Virus record (IMG/VR): IMGVR_UViG_3300025913_000377
Span: 1-48,172 of that record
Reading direction: 5' to 3' (one strand)
Length of the DNA: 48,172 nt
DNA from: a virus
Below, one piece after another: positions 1 to 6,450 of this stretch; position 1 is the stretch's first letter, and the number at the start of each line of letters is the position of its first letter. The notes below the pieces were generated by a model. That model did not search any database and was not told the DNA's origin. It saw only the letters and a program-made list of their open reading frames with translations. Both the position numbers and the translations under genes were made by a program.

Positions 1-775
1 TCACGCCCGAGCGATCGAAGGTCGCGGGCACCGAGACGGCAAGCCCCCAAGGCTGGCCGCGCCGCCATCCGGCATTGTAGAAATAATTGCCGATCGAGGC
101 GAGCGTATCGGCGTCGCTGTTCCAGATATCGGCGCGGCCATCGCCGTTGCCGTCGCGCGCCATGCGCAGATAGACCGACGGCAGGAATTGCGGCCCGCCC
201 ATCGCCCCCGCCCAGCTGCCGACGAGTTGGCTGCGCGAAACGCCGCGATCGACCATCTTCATCGAGGCGATCAATTCGCCTTCGAACAGCGAGCGACGGC
301 GGCCATCATAGGCCAGGGTTGCCAAAGCGCGCGGCAGGTCGAAATTGCCCATGATCCGACCGTAATTGGTCTCATGCCCCCAGATCGCGACCATGATCGA
401 TTCGGGAACCCCGGTTTGGGTCTCGATGCTGCGCAAGTGCGCGCGTTCGGCGAGGTACTTCGCCCTGCCCTGCCCGATTCGGGCGGCGTCGACATGGCTG
501 CGGAGATAAGGCGCGAAAGGCGGCGAGGCGCTATTGGTCGGGTTGGCCGGATTGCCTCCCGGCTGGGCATGGTCGAGATCGATCACACGCTGGTTGAAAG
601 TGAGCCCGGCCAATACCGAATCGGCGCTCGACGGCTTGACCCCCTGGGCAATCGCGCGGCTGCGCACGCTTTGCAGATAGGCCTGAAACGCCGCGTCGTC
701 CTGCGCGTTCGCCGACCCTGCCGTCAGCCACACCCCGGCGGCCAGCGTGATCGCCGCTGCCATTCGCCCCATCAT
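1..775 (-). CDS. Membrane-bound lytic murein transglycosylase B family protein (C-terminus beyond window)
   Basis: Host enzyme that cleaves the MurNAc-GlcNAc glycan bond of peptidoglycan, forming 1,6-anhydroMurNAc ends, in the periplasm. The N-terminus has a cleavable signal peptide (hydrophobic stretch about residues 5-20, Ala-Asn-Ala before Gln25). The MltB signature IWGHETNYGR contains the expected catalytic Glu at about residue 135, and the motif GAMGGPQFLPS follows. The start at 775 is one of several in-frame ATGs (790, 775, 772, 763); 775 follows a GGACGGGG stretch. The gene is read leftward and is cut by the window edge, so about 258 residues are visible. It lies outside the prophage. 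Confidence 0.9.
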   Translation of the reverse strand, partial: MMGRMAAAITLAAGVWLTAGSANAQDDAAFQAYLQSVRSRAIAQGVKPSSADSVLAGLTFNQRVIDLDHAQPGGNPANPTNSASPPFAPYLRSHVDAARIGQGRAKYLAERAHLRSIETQTGVPESIMVAIWGHETNYGRIMGNFDLPRALATLAYDGRRRSLFEGELIASMKMVDRGVSRSQLVGSWAGAMGGPQFLPSVYLRMARDGNGDGRADIWNSDADTLASIGNYFYNAGWRRGQPWGLAVSVPATFDRSGV

Positions 776-883
776 ACCCCGTCCGCGCATCGGCAGACCG
801 TGCCACAGCGCGCCGCAAAGGTGAAATCCCATCGTCGCACGACTTGCACAAATCGCCGCCCTTGCGCAAAGCGCTGCTCGCGC

Positions 884-927
884 GGAGAGGTGGCCGAGTG
901 GTTTAAGGCAGCGGTCTTGAAAACCGC
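884..927 (+). pseudogene. Host 5' half of tRNA-Ser(TGA), severed by prophage integration (attL side)
   Basis: GGAGAGG acceptor strand at 884-890, D-arm with GCC/GGC stem, and anticodon arm through 927 match a serine tRNA. After 927 the sequence turns into phage DNA (TAGCAGAGAACACC) with no variable arm, T-arm or CCA. Joining 884-927 to 44489-44534 recreates a well-folded tRNA-Ser, which is the inferred uninterrupted attB. A weak upstream promoter (TTGCAC at 844-849, CAAAGC at 867-872) could still fire and read into the left-arm phage genes. Confidence 0.9.
908..927 (+). repeat. attL core, 20-bp direct repeat in the tRNA anticodon arm
   Basis: The 20 bases GCAGCGGTCTTGAAAACCGC are identical to 44469-44488. 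The core covers the whole anticodon stem-loop (GCGGT, loop CTTGAAA, ACCGC) and is itself a near-perfect inverted repeat. Flanking bases differ on both sides, so the crossover lies within this block. Confidence 0.93.
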
Positions 928-1041
928 TAGCAGAGAACACCGCAACACCGCAGAAAACTCCCAAACCCGCAGAAGTCCTAGCCGAAACAACCGCGTTCCC
1001 CGCCTGTTCGCGAAGAACATCCGGGCACAGGAGTCGGCACA

Positions 1042-1359
1042 ATGAAAAAGTCACCCATCGAAATCCGCGTTGAGGCCCGTAATCTGGCGACGGAGTATGC
1101 GCTCGATCCCGTCATCGCTTTCGAGGAATATTGGGGCGCGTCGAAATACCGCACGCGCAACATGATCGGCTACAGCGACAAGAAGTGCCTTGCGTGGGAA
1201 GCATTCCAACAGGGGCTCTCCGCGTCAGTCGATGAGCGCCCGGAGGGCCAAGACCCGCAGGGGCTTGGTGCGCAGCACGCCAGCGCGGCGCCCGAAGGGC
1301 GGACGCCCAACCTCAGTCGCCCTATTCCAGACACCCTGAATGCGGGAGGGTGTGAATGA
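1042..1359 (+). CDS. Phage hypothetical protein, first gene of the left-arm operon
   Basis: 105 residues, not recognised. The ATG follows CAGGAGTCGGCACA, a plausible ribosome site. The N-terminal 60 residues are charged and look folded; the tail from about residue 60 is Gly/Ala/Pro-rich and contains the peptide PEGQD, which recurs in the HNH gene at 38750-39394 together with matching DNA. The 3' end overlaps the next start by 4 bases. In the excised phage this is the first gene downstream of attP and the integrase. Confidence 0.75.
   Translation: MKKSPIEIRVEARNLATEYALDPVIAFEEYWGASKYRTRNMIGYSDKKCLAWEAFQQGLSASVDERPEGQDPQGLGAQHASAAPEGRTPNLSRPIPDTLNAGGCE
1221..1254 (+). repeat. Copy 1 of a dispersed 34-bp repeat (partner 39277-39310)
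   Basis: CGCGTCAGTCG, seven variable bases, then CCCGGAGGGCCAAGAC. The copy at 39277-39310 has both blocks identical with the same 7-base spacing. Both are read in the same frame, giving ASV-x3-PEGQD, near the C-terminus of two otherwise different phage proteins. Confidence 0.85.
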
Positions 1360-1652
1360 GCGGGCTTGTCCTTTGGTCTGACGACCTCACCGACGCACAG
1401 TTGAAGATGGTCATGGCCTGCAAGGGTGATGGCACGCAGCTTGGTGATAGCGTCGGCTACGAACTGCGCGGCTCTGAGTTCACCGTTGCTCGCGCGCTGG
1501 AACGCAAGGGCCTTGGTGAGATCGAAGGCATTGGCGGTTCTCTGCCCCCGATGTTCTGGCTCAACGAAGAAGGCGTCCGCATCGCGCACGAGTTCGATGA
1601 CGAGACTGATGACGGATACGACCCCCTGAATGATGGGGAGGGGCTGTCATGA
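1356..1652 (+). CDS. Phage hypothetical protein
   Basis: 98 residues, acidic C-terminus (FDDETDDGYD), no family recognised. Start ATG overlaps the stop of the preceding gene (ATGA junction) and the stop overlaps the next start in the same way, so it is translationally coupled in the left-arm operon. The phrase ERKGLGEI in mid-protein resembles a short helix-turn segment, but that is not enough to assign function. Confidence 0.7.
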   Translation: MSGLVLWSDDLTDAQLKMVMACKGDGTQLGDSVGYELRGSEFTVARALERKGLGEIEGIGGSLPPMFWLNEEGVRIAHEFDDETDDGYDPLNDGEGLS

Positions 1653-1846
1653 GCCCGTTCCTGGCGATAGCCGACCTGACAGACGGGACCTTTGCTGTCG
1701 TGGCGATCGATCCGACCCGGCGGGTTGGAGACGGCTGCGCTGCGATCGTTCAATCGCTGCATCACACCAGAGATGGGGCCGTGTCAGCGATCGAAGGACC
1801 GCTGCCTCTCCCCAACCCCTCGAATGAGGGAGGCGCGCGTGGGTGA
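1649..1846 (+). CDS. Phage hypothetical small protein
   Basis: 65 residues, starting in a 4-base overlap with the upstream gene and ending 8 bases inside the next gene. The first 50 residues read like a small beta-rich domain; the last 15 are Pro/Asn/Gly-rich. No family recognised. The tight packing and continuous reading frame are the main support. Confidence 0.6.
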   Translation: MSPFLAIADLTDGTFAVVAIDPTRRVGDGCAAIVQSLHHTRDGAVSAIEGPLPLPNPSNEGGARG

Positions 1847-2186
1847 GCCTGTCGAAATACTCAGCCTCGGCTACACCGACCCGCGTGTCGAGGCGACGAA
1901 GAAGCGTTGGTATCAGGCGCTCAAGCCGTTCTCGCTGAAGGCGCATTATCACGCCGCGAACCTCGCCGCCCACAACTGGGATGTGCTGCTGATCGACGAT
2001 CGCATCCTTCTTTTTCAGACGAAGTACGGAGGTGACGCCGGCCATTGGGTCAACCTCGATGGTTCGCATGAGGTCGTCTCATCGGCTGAAATGGACCGCC
2101 TGTACCAACGCGAGGAAGGCGGAGCCATGCGGAGGCTGTTCGACACGTCCGCCGCCAGCCTCCGAGCAATAGGAGAGGGATTGTGA
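1839..2186 (+). CDS. Phage hypothetical protein, GTG start
   Basis: 115 residues from a GTG at 1839, chosen because GAGGGAGG (1826-1833) lies just upstream and it overlaps the preceding stop; a longer upstream extension of the same frame would overlap the preceding gene heavily. The protein has a mixed alpha/beta pattern (DVLLIDDRILLFQTKYGG) and an N-terminal region rich in aromatic and Lys residues. Not recognised. Confidence 0.65.
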   Translation: MGEPVEILSLGYTDPRVEATKKRWYQALKPFSLKAHYHAANLAAHNWDVLLIDDRILLFQTKYGGDAGHWVNLDGSHEVVSSAEMDRLYQREEGGAMRRLFDTSAASLRAIGEGL

Positions 2187-2338
2187 CGGACGAACGCCGC
2201 TGGTCGCCATGTCGCGTTCAGTGCGCATGGTGTGCGGATCGCGGGATTGTCTGCAATGCGGCTCGGCGACCCAGGCCAGCCCTCGCCACACCCCCTTCAC
2301 CTTCCCCTGACATGGATAAGGATATGATCGATGGTTGA
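2183..2338 (+). CDS. Small cysteine-rich phage protein, possible zinc finger
   Basis: 51 residues from a GTG overlapping the upstream stop (GTGA), preceded by AGGAGAGG. It contains C-x3-C-x2-C within CRVQCAWCADRGIVC plus a further Cys, a pattern typical of tiny phage zinc-binding proteins. The second half is Pro-rich. The stop overlaps the next ATG by 8 bases. Function unknown; zinc binding is inferred only from cysteine spacing. Confidence 0.55.
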   Translation: MTDERRWSPCRVQCAWCADRGIVCNAARRPRPALATPPSPSPDMDKDMIDG

Positions 2339-2543
2339 CCAAGCGCTGATAAATCTCATCATCGCCGCGCGAGAAGCGTTCGATACGGGTAGCTTGCCCG
2401 CTGATGAAGAACGTGCGCTTGACCGCGCCCTGGAGCCTTATTCGGCTGTCGTGCCGTATGCGGATGAGCAGACGGTCATGTCCGGTGCGGTACGGCGAGC
2501 GCGTTACGAGCTCGGGGTGTTGCTGCCCCAGCGTTCGTCATGA
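2331..2543 (+). CDS. Phage hypothetical small protein
   Basis: 70 residues, predicted mostly alpha-helical (ALINLIIAAREAFD, EERALDRALEPY). It starts inside the end of the upstream gene and ends with a 4-base overlap to the next. No family recognised. Confidence 0.65.
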   Translation: MVDQALINLIIAAREAFDTGSLPADEERALDRALEPYSAVVPYADEQTVMSGAVRRARYELGVLLPQRSS

Positions 2544-2776
2544 CCTCCATCCCCACGATAGCGTCCAAGCTGACGAGCCTCGCAGGTACGTTCGGCACTG
2601 AGGGCTATGCGATTCTGCGTGAGGCGCGGCGCGCTGGCCCCGATCACAGCAAATGGCCCCGGATAAGCCCCGATGAGGCGAAGGCCATAACGGATGATCT
2701 GCATCGCGCAAACGAACTGGCCGAACAGGTCCGCGAGTTTGTCCGCACCCACCTACAGAAGGAAGCGAGCAAGTGA
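2540..2776 (+). CDS. Phage hypothetical small helical protein
   Basis: 78 residues, helical throughout, ending in a charged helix (HRANELAEQVREFVRTHLQ). ATGA overlap with the upstream gene and GTGA overlap with the downstream gene support real coupled translation. No recognised domain. Confidence 0.65.
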   Translation: MTSIPTIASKLTSLAGTFGTEGYAILREARRAGPDHSKWPRISPDEAKAITDDLHRANELAEQVREFVRTHLQKEASK

Positions 2777-3066
2777 GCGAGGAACAGATGATGAGCGAGC
2801 AAGAGCCTGACCTGTCGTGGATCGACATCGCCGTGTGCCGCAATGCCACCGTGATCGCCGACTTCTCGCCCGGATGGAAAGAGTATTTCGACAGCCTGGA
2901 TTTGCATGTCGAGGATTGCATCGAGACGGCGCGCGAAATGCCAACGGAAGTCGGCATGTACCGTTGGTCCGACTACACTCTGAAATATTGGGATGAAGGC
3001 GACAATCCGAACATCTCGGGCGGCACATTCGCGCTACACCCCTCTCTCGAAAGCCCCCAGCCATGA
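2773..3066 (+). CDS. Phage hypothetical protein, GTG start
   Basis: 97 residues, acidic, with many aromatic residues (SPGWKEYFDSLDL, MYRWSDYTLKYW). GTG at 2773 overlaps the preceding stop; an alternative ATG lies a few codons in (SEEQMMSEQ). No family recognised. The end overlaps the next start by 4 bases. Confidence 0.65.
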   Translation: MSEEQMMSEQEPDLSWIDIAVCRNATVIADFSPGWKEYFDSLDLHVEDCIETAREMPTEVGMYRWSDYTLKYWDEGDNPNISGGTFALHPSLESPQP

Positions 3067-3815
3067 ACACAGATGATCGAGCGCTTGCGGACCAACTGAG
3101 TCGGCTACGTGACACACCCACCAACGAACTCACACAAGAGGACCTCGTATGGTGGCTTCGCCAACCCGGCCAAAATGTACCAACACGCGTGCGCGTCCTC
3201 GCCGCAGACAGACTAGAAGCCTTCCACGCCAAACCGCCCGTGCCGACAGAACGCCTGACGCACTACCCAGATTACATTGATGACCCGGAAGGGCTGGAAC
3301 GCTTCCGGACCAGTGTAATTGAAGCGCGCGATCGCCACGACATGGCGCCGGTGAACTTCAATTCGCTGGGCCGCCTGATCGACACAATCGACAGGCTCGC
3401 CGCCCTGCAATCCCCGCCTCCCATAGTAGAGGAAGGGCGGCGGGAGGCGGACGAACTTGAGTACGAGTTCGAGCAGGAAGTCGACGAATTTGCCTTGAGC
3501 TGGCCCGATGGGCGCTGGCTGGTCGCGCACGGCACCGGCAAAATCCATTTTGGGAAATCACCGCGCGATTCTGCCATTCCGATCCGCACGACGAACTTGG
3601 ACGCCATTCTCGCGCTAACCCCCGTTGAAGGGGCGGGGGAGATCGGGGACGAGTTGCGCAAGAACCCGGAGGCGATTTGGCTATCTCCGCGATGCGAAAC
3701 CGATCTCGGCAGAACTTGGGCGAGCCCAGCGCCAGACCGCGAATGCGGAGGTTGTGGCCTGCCTTGGGTCAAGTACGTGCGCTCCGATCTTGCCGCCCTC
3801 TCCCCCCCCCCGTAG
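3063..3815 (+). CDS. Phage hypothetical protein ending at a C10 tract
   Basis: 250 residues. A helical N-terminal half (LADQLSRL, DRLEAFHAK), an acidic linker (EADELEYEFEQEVDEF) and a C-terminal half with cysteines (RECGGCGLPW) that looks like the first half of a zinc ribbon. Translation ends immediately after a run of ten C bases (3802-3811). A -1 shift on that run would continue into a frame encoding CDNCGTEW and CHLC, completing a zinc ribbon and giving a protein of about 294 residues ending at 3946. The true product may therefore be longer. Confidence 0.7.
   Translation: MNTDDRALADQLSRLRDTPTNELTQEDLVWWLRQPGQNVPTRVRVLAADRLEAFHAKPPVPTERLTHYPDYIDDPEGLERFRTSVIEARDRHDMAPVNFNSLGRLIDTIDRLAALQSPPPIVEEGRREADELEYEFEQEVDEFALSWPDGRWLVAHGTGKIHFGKSPRDSAIPIRTTNLDAILALTPVEGAGEIGDELRKNPEAIWLSPRCETDLGRTWASPAPDRECGGCGLPWVKYVRSDLAALSPPP
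3802..3811 (+). repeat. Homopolymeric C10 tract at the end of a coding region
   Basis: Ten consecutive C bases close the 3063-3815 gene. Such runs are prone to replication or transcriptional slippage. With eleven C bases, or a -1 shift, the reading frame opens into the zinc-ribbon frame downstream. Confidence 0.95.
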
Positions 3816-3844
3816 CCGCGCAGGGGGATGAGGTACGGGAGCAG

Positions 3845-3946
3845 GTGTGTGACAATTGCGGCACTGAATGGTTCTCGACGGATGGCAAATGCCACCTTTG
3901 CCGTCGCGGTCTGCCCACCCTCGCAGGAGCGCCCCATGAAGGATGA
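3845..3946 (+). CDS. Zinc-ribbon segment: separate mini-gene or frameshifted extension of the upstream gene
   Basis: The frame from 3812 to 3946 encodes VCDNCGTEWF and GKCHLCRRGL, a clear CxxC-x11-CxxC zinc ribbon. If it is its own gene, the best start is GTG 3845 after GGAG, giving 33 residues. Equally it may be the C-terminal part of the 3063 gene, reached by slippage on the C10 tract. The stop overlaps the next ATG by 11 bases. Confidence 0.5.
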   Translation: MCDNCGTEWFSTDGKCHLCRRGLPTLAGAPHEG

Positions 3947-4328
3947 TGCTGAACGAGCGCGGGAACGCTTGGGTAAGTTGGTCGCTGAGTCAGGTCGCTA
4001 TTCGAGTGTGGCTAGCCATGCTTTTGCAACCCAGGGCCGTGACATCTTCATCCTCGCCAGCGATGCTATCGAGCTTGCTGTCGCCTTTGCACAGCAGCCA
4101 GAGGGGTCAATCACCGACGATGAGGCGTTCGTCTGGCGGTGGGTCGAGCGAGCGCTCTATGATCCAACGGTGCCCATGACTGACGCTCTGAACGTTCTCG
4201 CGCACTATCCCGGCGCGCCGTGGAACCGGATGCGCTGGAATGTCGACCACAAGTCGTATGCCGACCAGTTCTACCGCAATCACCCCGCAGCCATGCTCGA
4301 CGTAGCGCCGATACCAGGGGAAGAGTGA
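3936..4328 (+). CDS. Phage hypothetical protein
   Basis: 130 residues from ATG 3936, chosen over an upstream in-frame ATG (3828) because AGGAG sits just before it and the longer form would overlap the zinc-ribbon frame. The sequence shows a helical N-terminus (AERARERLGKLVAE) followed by an acidic, Trp-rich middle (AFVWRWVERAL). Not recognised. The TGATG junction couples it to the next gene. Confidence 0.7.
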   Translation: MKDDAERARERLGKLVAESGRYSSVASHAFATQGRDIFILASDAIELAVAFAQQPEGSITDDEAFVWRWVERALYDPTVPMTDALNVLAHYPGAPWNRMRWNVDHKSYADQFYRNHPAAMLDVAPIPGEE

Positions 4329-4669
4329 TGGAGCTTGAACCATGCCCTTTCTGCGGCAACCGGCTGCAGGCGTCCAGTGTGCAAGCCGTCCACCCGATAG
4401 TTGATGGCGGCTGCTTTCTGGAGGGCACGGGATTCGATGCGAGCGAGTTTGGTGTTTGGAACACCCGCACCTCTACCGCATCCGAAGCCGAGAGGGTCAG
4501 AGAGGCAGCAACCGCGTTGGTTGCCAAGCTGGACGAATGCGACCCGCACCTGACCAGCATGTTCAGCTTCGCGCTGGCGCACGATCATCTGTACAGCGGG
4601 CCGACCTATGGTGAAGAGCTTGAGGCTCTGCGCGCTGCTATCCGTTCCCTTCCGATCGGTGAGGAATAG
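4328..4669 (+). CDS. Lar-like (restriction alleviation family) zinc protein
   Basis: 113 residues from ATG 4328, overlapping the preceding stop. The N-terminus MELEPCPFCGN and the later phrase VWNTR match the start and end of the Lar / phage zinc-ribbon family (L-x-PCPFCG ... WNTR/WNRR). In the Rac prophage, Lar modulates host type I restriction. Here the second CxxC pair of the usual ribbon is missing; only one Cys lies between. The extra C-terminal 60 residues are helical. Family membership is reasonable, while an anti-restriction role is inference from the family. Confidence 0.6.
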   Translation: MELEPCPFCGNRLQASSVQAVHPIVDGGCFLEGTGFDASEFGVWNTRTSTASEAERVREAATALVAKLDECDPHLTSMFSFALAHDHLYSGPTYGEELEALRAAIRSLPIGEE

Positions 4670-4711
4670 TAGCTGTGCACCACAGAGCTAACACGCGGAG
4701 GGGTCTTTGAT

Positions 4712-4885
4712 ATGTGGACGTTAATTCTCATCATTCAGGGCTGCTGCTCAGCCGGCAGCTCAGGCCGGGCCATGACCACTGTCACCGGCCTACCGACGCA
4801 AGCCGCGTGCGTTGCGACCGGCGAGGCTGTGAGCGCCAAAACGTGGGGCGTCGTCTTCCATTGTGCTAAGGTCGCTAAGAGATGA
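4712..4885 (+). CDS. Small Cys-containing phage protein, possibly membrane-associated
   Basis: 57 residues from ATG 4712, preceded by GGAGGGG. The N-terminus MWTLILIIQGCCSAGSS is hydrophobic and could act as a short membrane anchor or signal. Four Cys in all. The TGA overlaps the ATG of the next mini-gene (GATGA). Not recognised. Confidence 0.5.
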   Translation: MWTLILIIQGCCSAGSSGRAMTTVTGLPTQAACVATGEAVSAKTWGVVFHCAKVAKR

Positions 4886-4977
4886 ACGTTGGCCCCACCC
4901 TCGTTGAACTCGGTCTATGGATACTAGCTTTCACCCTTATAGCTGCTGCTATACATTGGGTGAGGAGGAGATGGTGA
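4882..4977 (+). CDS. 31-residue single-pass membrane peptide
   Basis: A short ORF that starts in overlap with the upstream stop and ends in overlap with the downstream ATG. It encodes one strong transmembrane helix (LGLWILAFTLIAAAIHWV) followed by the basic tail RRRW, so the expected topology is N-out, C-in. Small membrane peptides of this kind are common in early phage operons. Function unknown. Confidence 0.5.
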   Translation: MNVGPTLVELGLWILAFTLIAAAIHWVRRRW

Positions 4978-5192
4978 TGACGATTCTACAGGCTATGACG
5001 CCGCTCGCCGTGCGCGATCATCAGATATTCGTACCGGTTCGCGCGGTCGGGAACAGCATCCTCGATAACGGAGGCGACACGATAGCGGTCTGTGCCAACG
5101 ATCGGCTAGCGGCGGGGATTGCCTCCGCGATCAACCAAGATGCTGCGCGAGATCCGTATGCCACGATCCGGTCCGTCTCTCCCAATCCCTGA
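4977..5192 (+). CDS. Phage hypothetical small protein
   Basis: 71 residues from ATG 4977, preferred because it overlaps the upstream stop (ATGA) and follows GAGGAGG; ATG 4971 is the alternative. Beta-rich in the middle (IFVPVRAVGNSIL), then helical. Last clearly + strand gene before a 400-base stretch holding the minus-strand tRNA-like element. Confidence 0.55.
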   Translation: MTILQAMTPLAVRDHQIFVPVRAVGNSILDNGGDTIAVCANDRLAAGIASAINQDAARDPYATIRSVSPNP

Positions 5193-5198
5193 GATAGG

Positions 5199-5342
5199 CT
5201 AGCGCTTCGTCCGCTTCGACCGGCTGGCATGAAAGAACCCCTCCACTTCCTCCTTCCAGGATCTAGGCTTGGGTATATCTGGCATCATCTCGGGAGGGAT
5301 GCCGATGGGGATGCCGAATCTCTCGTCGGGTTCGTATTTCAT
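5199..5342 (-). CDS. 47-codon minus-strand ORF downstream of the tRNA-like element
   Basis: Encodes MKYEPDERFGIPIGIP at the N-terminus and a basic C-terminus (SRSKRTKR). The amino-acid composition and codon use look coding rather than random, but no ribosome site is visible. It lies 36 bases downstream of the minus-strand tRNA-like element, so the two may share a transcript. Between convergent operons, its placement would suit a small independent cassette. Confidence 0.4.
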   Translation of the reverse strand: MKYEPDERFGIPIGIPPEMMPDIPKPRSWKEEVEGFFHASRSKRTKR

Positions 5343-5378
5343 GCGGCTAACGTGCGACGCGGTTTCCAACAAGGGAAG

Positions 5379-5455
5379 TGGCTACAGTCGGTGGGGTTCG
5401 AACCCACGGCGCCCGGAGTATCAGCCGACACATTGCTCCAAGCGTCTTGCTGTCG
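5379..5455 (-). tRNA. tRNA-like element, degenerate acceptor stem, possible GAT (Ile) anticodon
   Basis: On the minus strand there is a perfect T-arm (GTGGG, TTCGAAC, CCCAC), a D-arm (GACGC pairing with GTGTC, loop with TTGG), an anticodon region CTGATACT and a terminal GCCA. The anticodon stem is only 4 bp around an 8-base loop, and the acceptor strands pair at only about 4 positions (ACAG with CTGT). It could be a decayed phage tRNA or an unusual one with an enlarged loop. Boundaries at the 5' end are approximate. Confidence 0.4.
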
Positions 5456-5600
5456 TTCACCCTTGGACCAAACATCCCAGCCTAGCCGTTTCCGGTATCT
5501 GGGCGCTATCTCAGGCACGACCGCAGCACAATGCCTGCGTAATTGATAATACCCTCCCCGTCAAGTTGCGTTCGGTAGAGGAAAGGAGTAAGGTTCAGGG

Positions 5601-5780
5601 ATGGAAGACCTGCCGTCATTCACGTTGTCGCCCAGTCAAGGCGTGCAACTACTTTCGCTGGCTGCGATGATCTGCGCAGGTGATGTGGATTTTCGGGGGT
5701 ATGGCCGGGAAGACGAAGAGAATGCTCGGAAGCTGATCGCTGACGTAGCGCAAGAGATCGCGCTCCAAGTGCCCGCGTAA
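5601..5780 (+). CDS. Phage hypothetical small protein coupled to HNH nuclease
   Basis: 59 residues from ATG 5601, ending TAATG so that the stop shares a base with the HNH start. Acidic helical protein (SQGVQLLSLAAMI, EENARKLIADVAQEIAL). An AAAGGAG box about 15 bases upstream is rather distant. No family recognised. Confidence 0.55.
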   Translation: MEDLPSFTLSPSQGVQLLSLAAMICAGDVDFRGYGREDEENARKLIADVAQEIALQVPA

Positions 5781-6073
5781 TGGCGAAGGTCCCGCGAGAC
5801 ACCCGCCTCGCCGTCTGGCAGCGCGATCAGTGGAGGTGCCGCTATTGCAAACGCTCGGTCCTAAAGCCAAGCGATGATGCGCCAGAGTATCTGTGGGCCA
5901 CGATCGATCATGTTACACCACGCGCAAAGGGCGGAAGCAATAAACCGTCCAATTTGGTCACATCGTGCAAGCCGTGTAACGCCGCTAAGGGCTCCCACAG
6001 CGCAGAGGCGTACCGGGCGGGGCATGTGGATCGTCTAAGACCAGCAACCGCACTAAAGATGGGCTGGCGCTAG
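5780..6073 (+). CDS. HNH endonuclease
   Basis: 97 residues with a complete HNH fold: RDQWRCRYC, then ATIDHVTPRAKGG, then NLVTSCKPCNAAKG. The Cys pairs form the structural zinc site, the DH pair and the final Asn are the catalytic metal site. Such nucleases nick or cut dsDNA; in phages they assist packaging or act as homing enzymes. It is the last gene of the left-arm operon and converges with the late operon, a position that does not reveal its job. Confidence 0.88.
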   Translation: MAKVPRDTRLAVWQRDQWRCRYCKRSVLKPSDDAPEYLWATIDHVTPRAKGGSNKPSNLVTSCKPCNAAKGSHSAEAYRAGHVDRLRPATALKMGWR

Positions 6074-6093
6074 ACATGTTGGAAAGCCAGCCC
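6061..6093 (+). terminator. Stem-loop between convergent operons
   Basis: GGGCTGGC at 6061-6068 pairs perfectly with GCCAGCCC at 6086-6093 around a 17-base loop, overlapping the HNH stop. The T-run after it is poor (TCTAACC), so it may act with Rho or simply protect the transcript end. Confidence 0.4.
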
Positions 6094-6156
6094 TCTAACC
6101 CCTAGCTGCCGTGGGCATTCTGCTTGAGTCGTTACTTGCCTCGTGTCCACGGCGCC

Positions 6157-6450
6157 TTAGGGGGAGGGGCAAGTGGGGTGCGGCAACTTGTTTGCCTGAG
6201 CCCAACGGCAGAGGCGGGCAACAGCGGCCCACCCCCTATCACCCCAAGCCTCCACGTCGCTGCTGTATTTAGCCGCAGCCGTGTCGTCCGTGATAGCCGC
6301 ATCCGGCATCACTGGCTTGATCTCAGTAGTGATATCAGCAACCGGCGGCCCGATCGGTACGACCTGGATGCTGTTGCGTCCACCGCACGCAGTTAGCGGC
6401 GCGAGTAGCAGCGCCAGTGCTAGAAGGCGGCGCGGAGGATATAACGACAT
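6157..6450 (-). CDS. Outer-membrane spanin lipoprotein (Rz1-like)
   Basis: 97 residues with a lipoprotein signal: basic start PPRR, hydrophobic stretch LLALALLLAP, and lipobox LTAC with Cys22 as the lipidation site, followed by Gly-Gly. Spanin o-subunits link to the inner-membrane partner and fuse the two membranes in the last lysis step. The start lies inside the Rz-like gene in another frame, the classic nested arrangement, but the C-terminus runs 178 bases past it. Typical Rz1 proteins are shorter and more Pro-rich. Confidence 0.75.
   Translation of the reverse strand: MSLYPPRRLLALALLLAPLTACGGRNSIQVVPIGPPVADITTEIKPVMPDAAITDDTAAAKYSSDVEAWGDRGWAAVARLCRWAQANKLPHPTCPSP

Noticed and set aside
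188-1045. Long + strand ORF across the left junction
   Set aside because: It is antisense to the MltB-type gene and runs through the half-tRNA and attL core; Arg/His/Pro-rich composition is typical of a shadow frame in GC-rich DNA.
5229-5670. Two + strand ORFs of 105 and 133 codons
   Set aside because: They read across the minus-strand T-arm and the 47-codon minus ORF; composition is not protein-like and no ribosome site fits.
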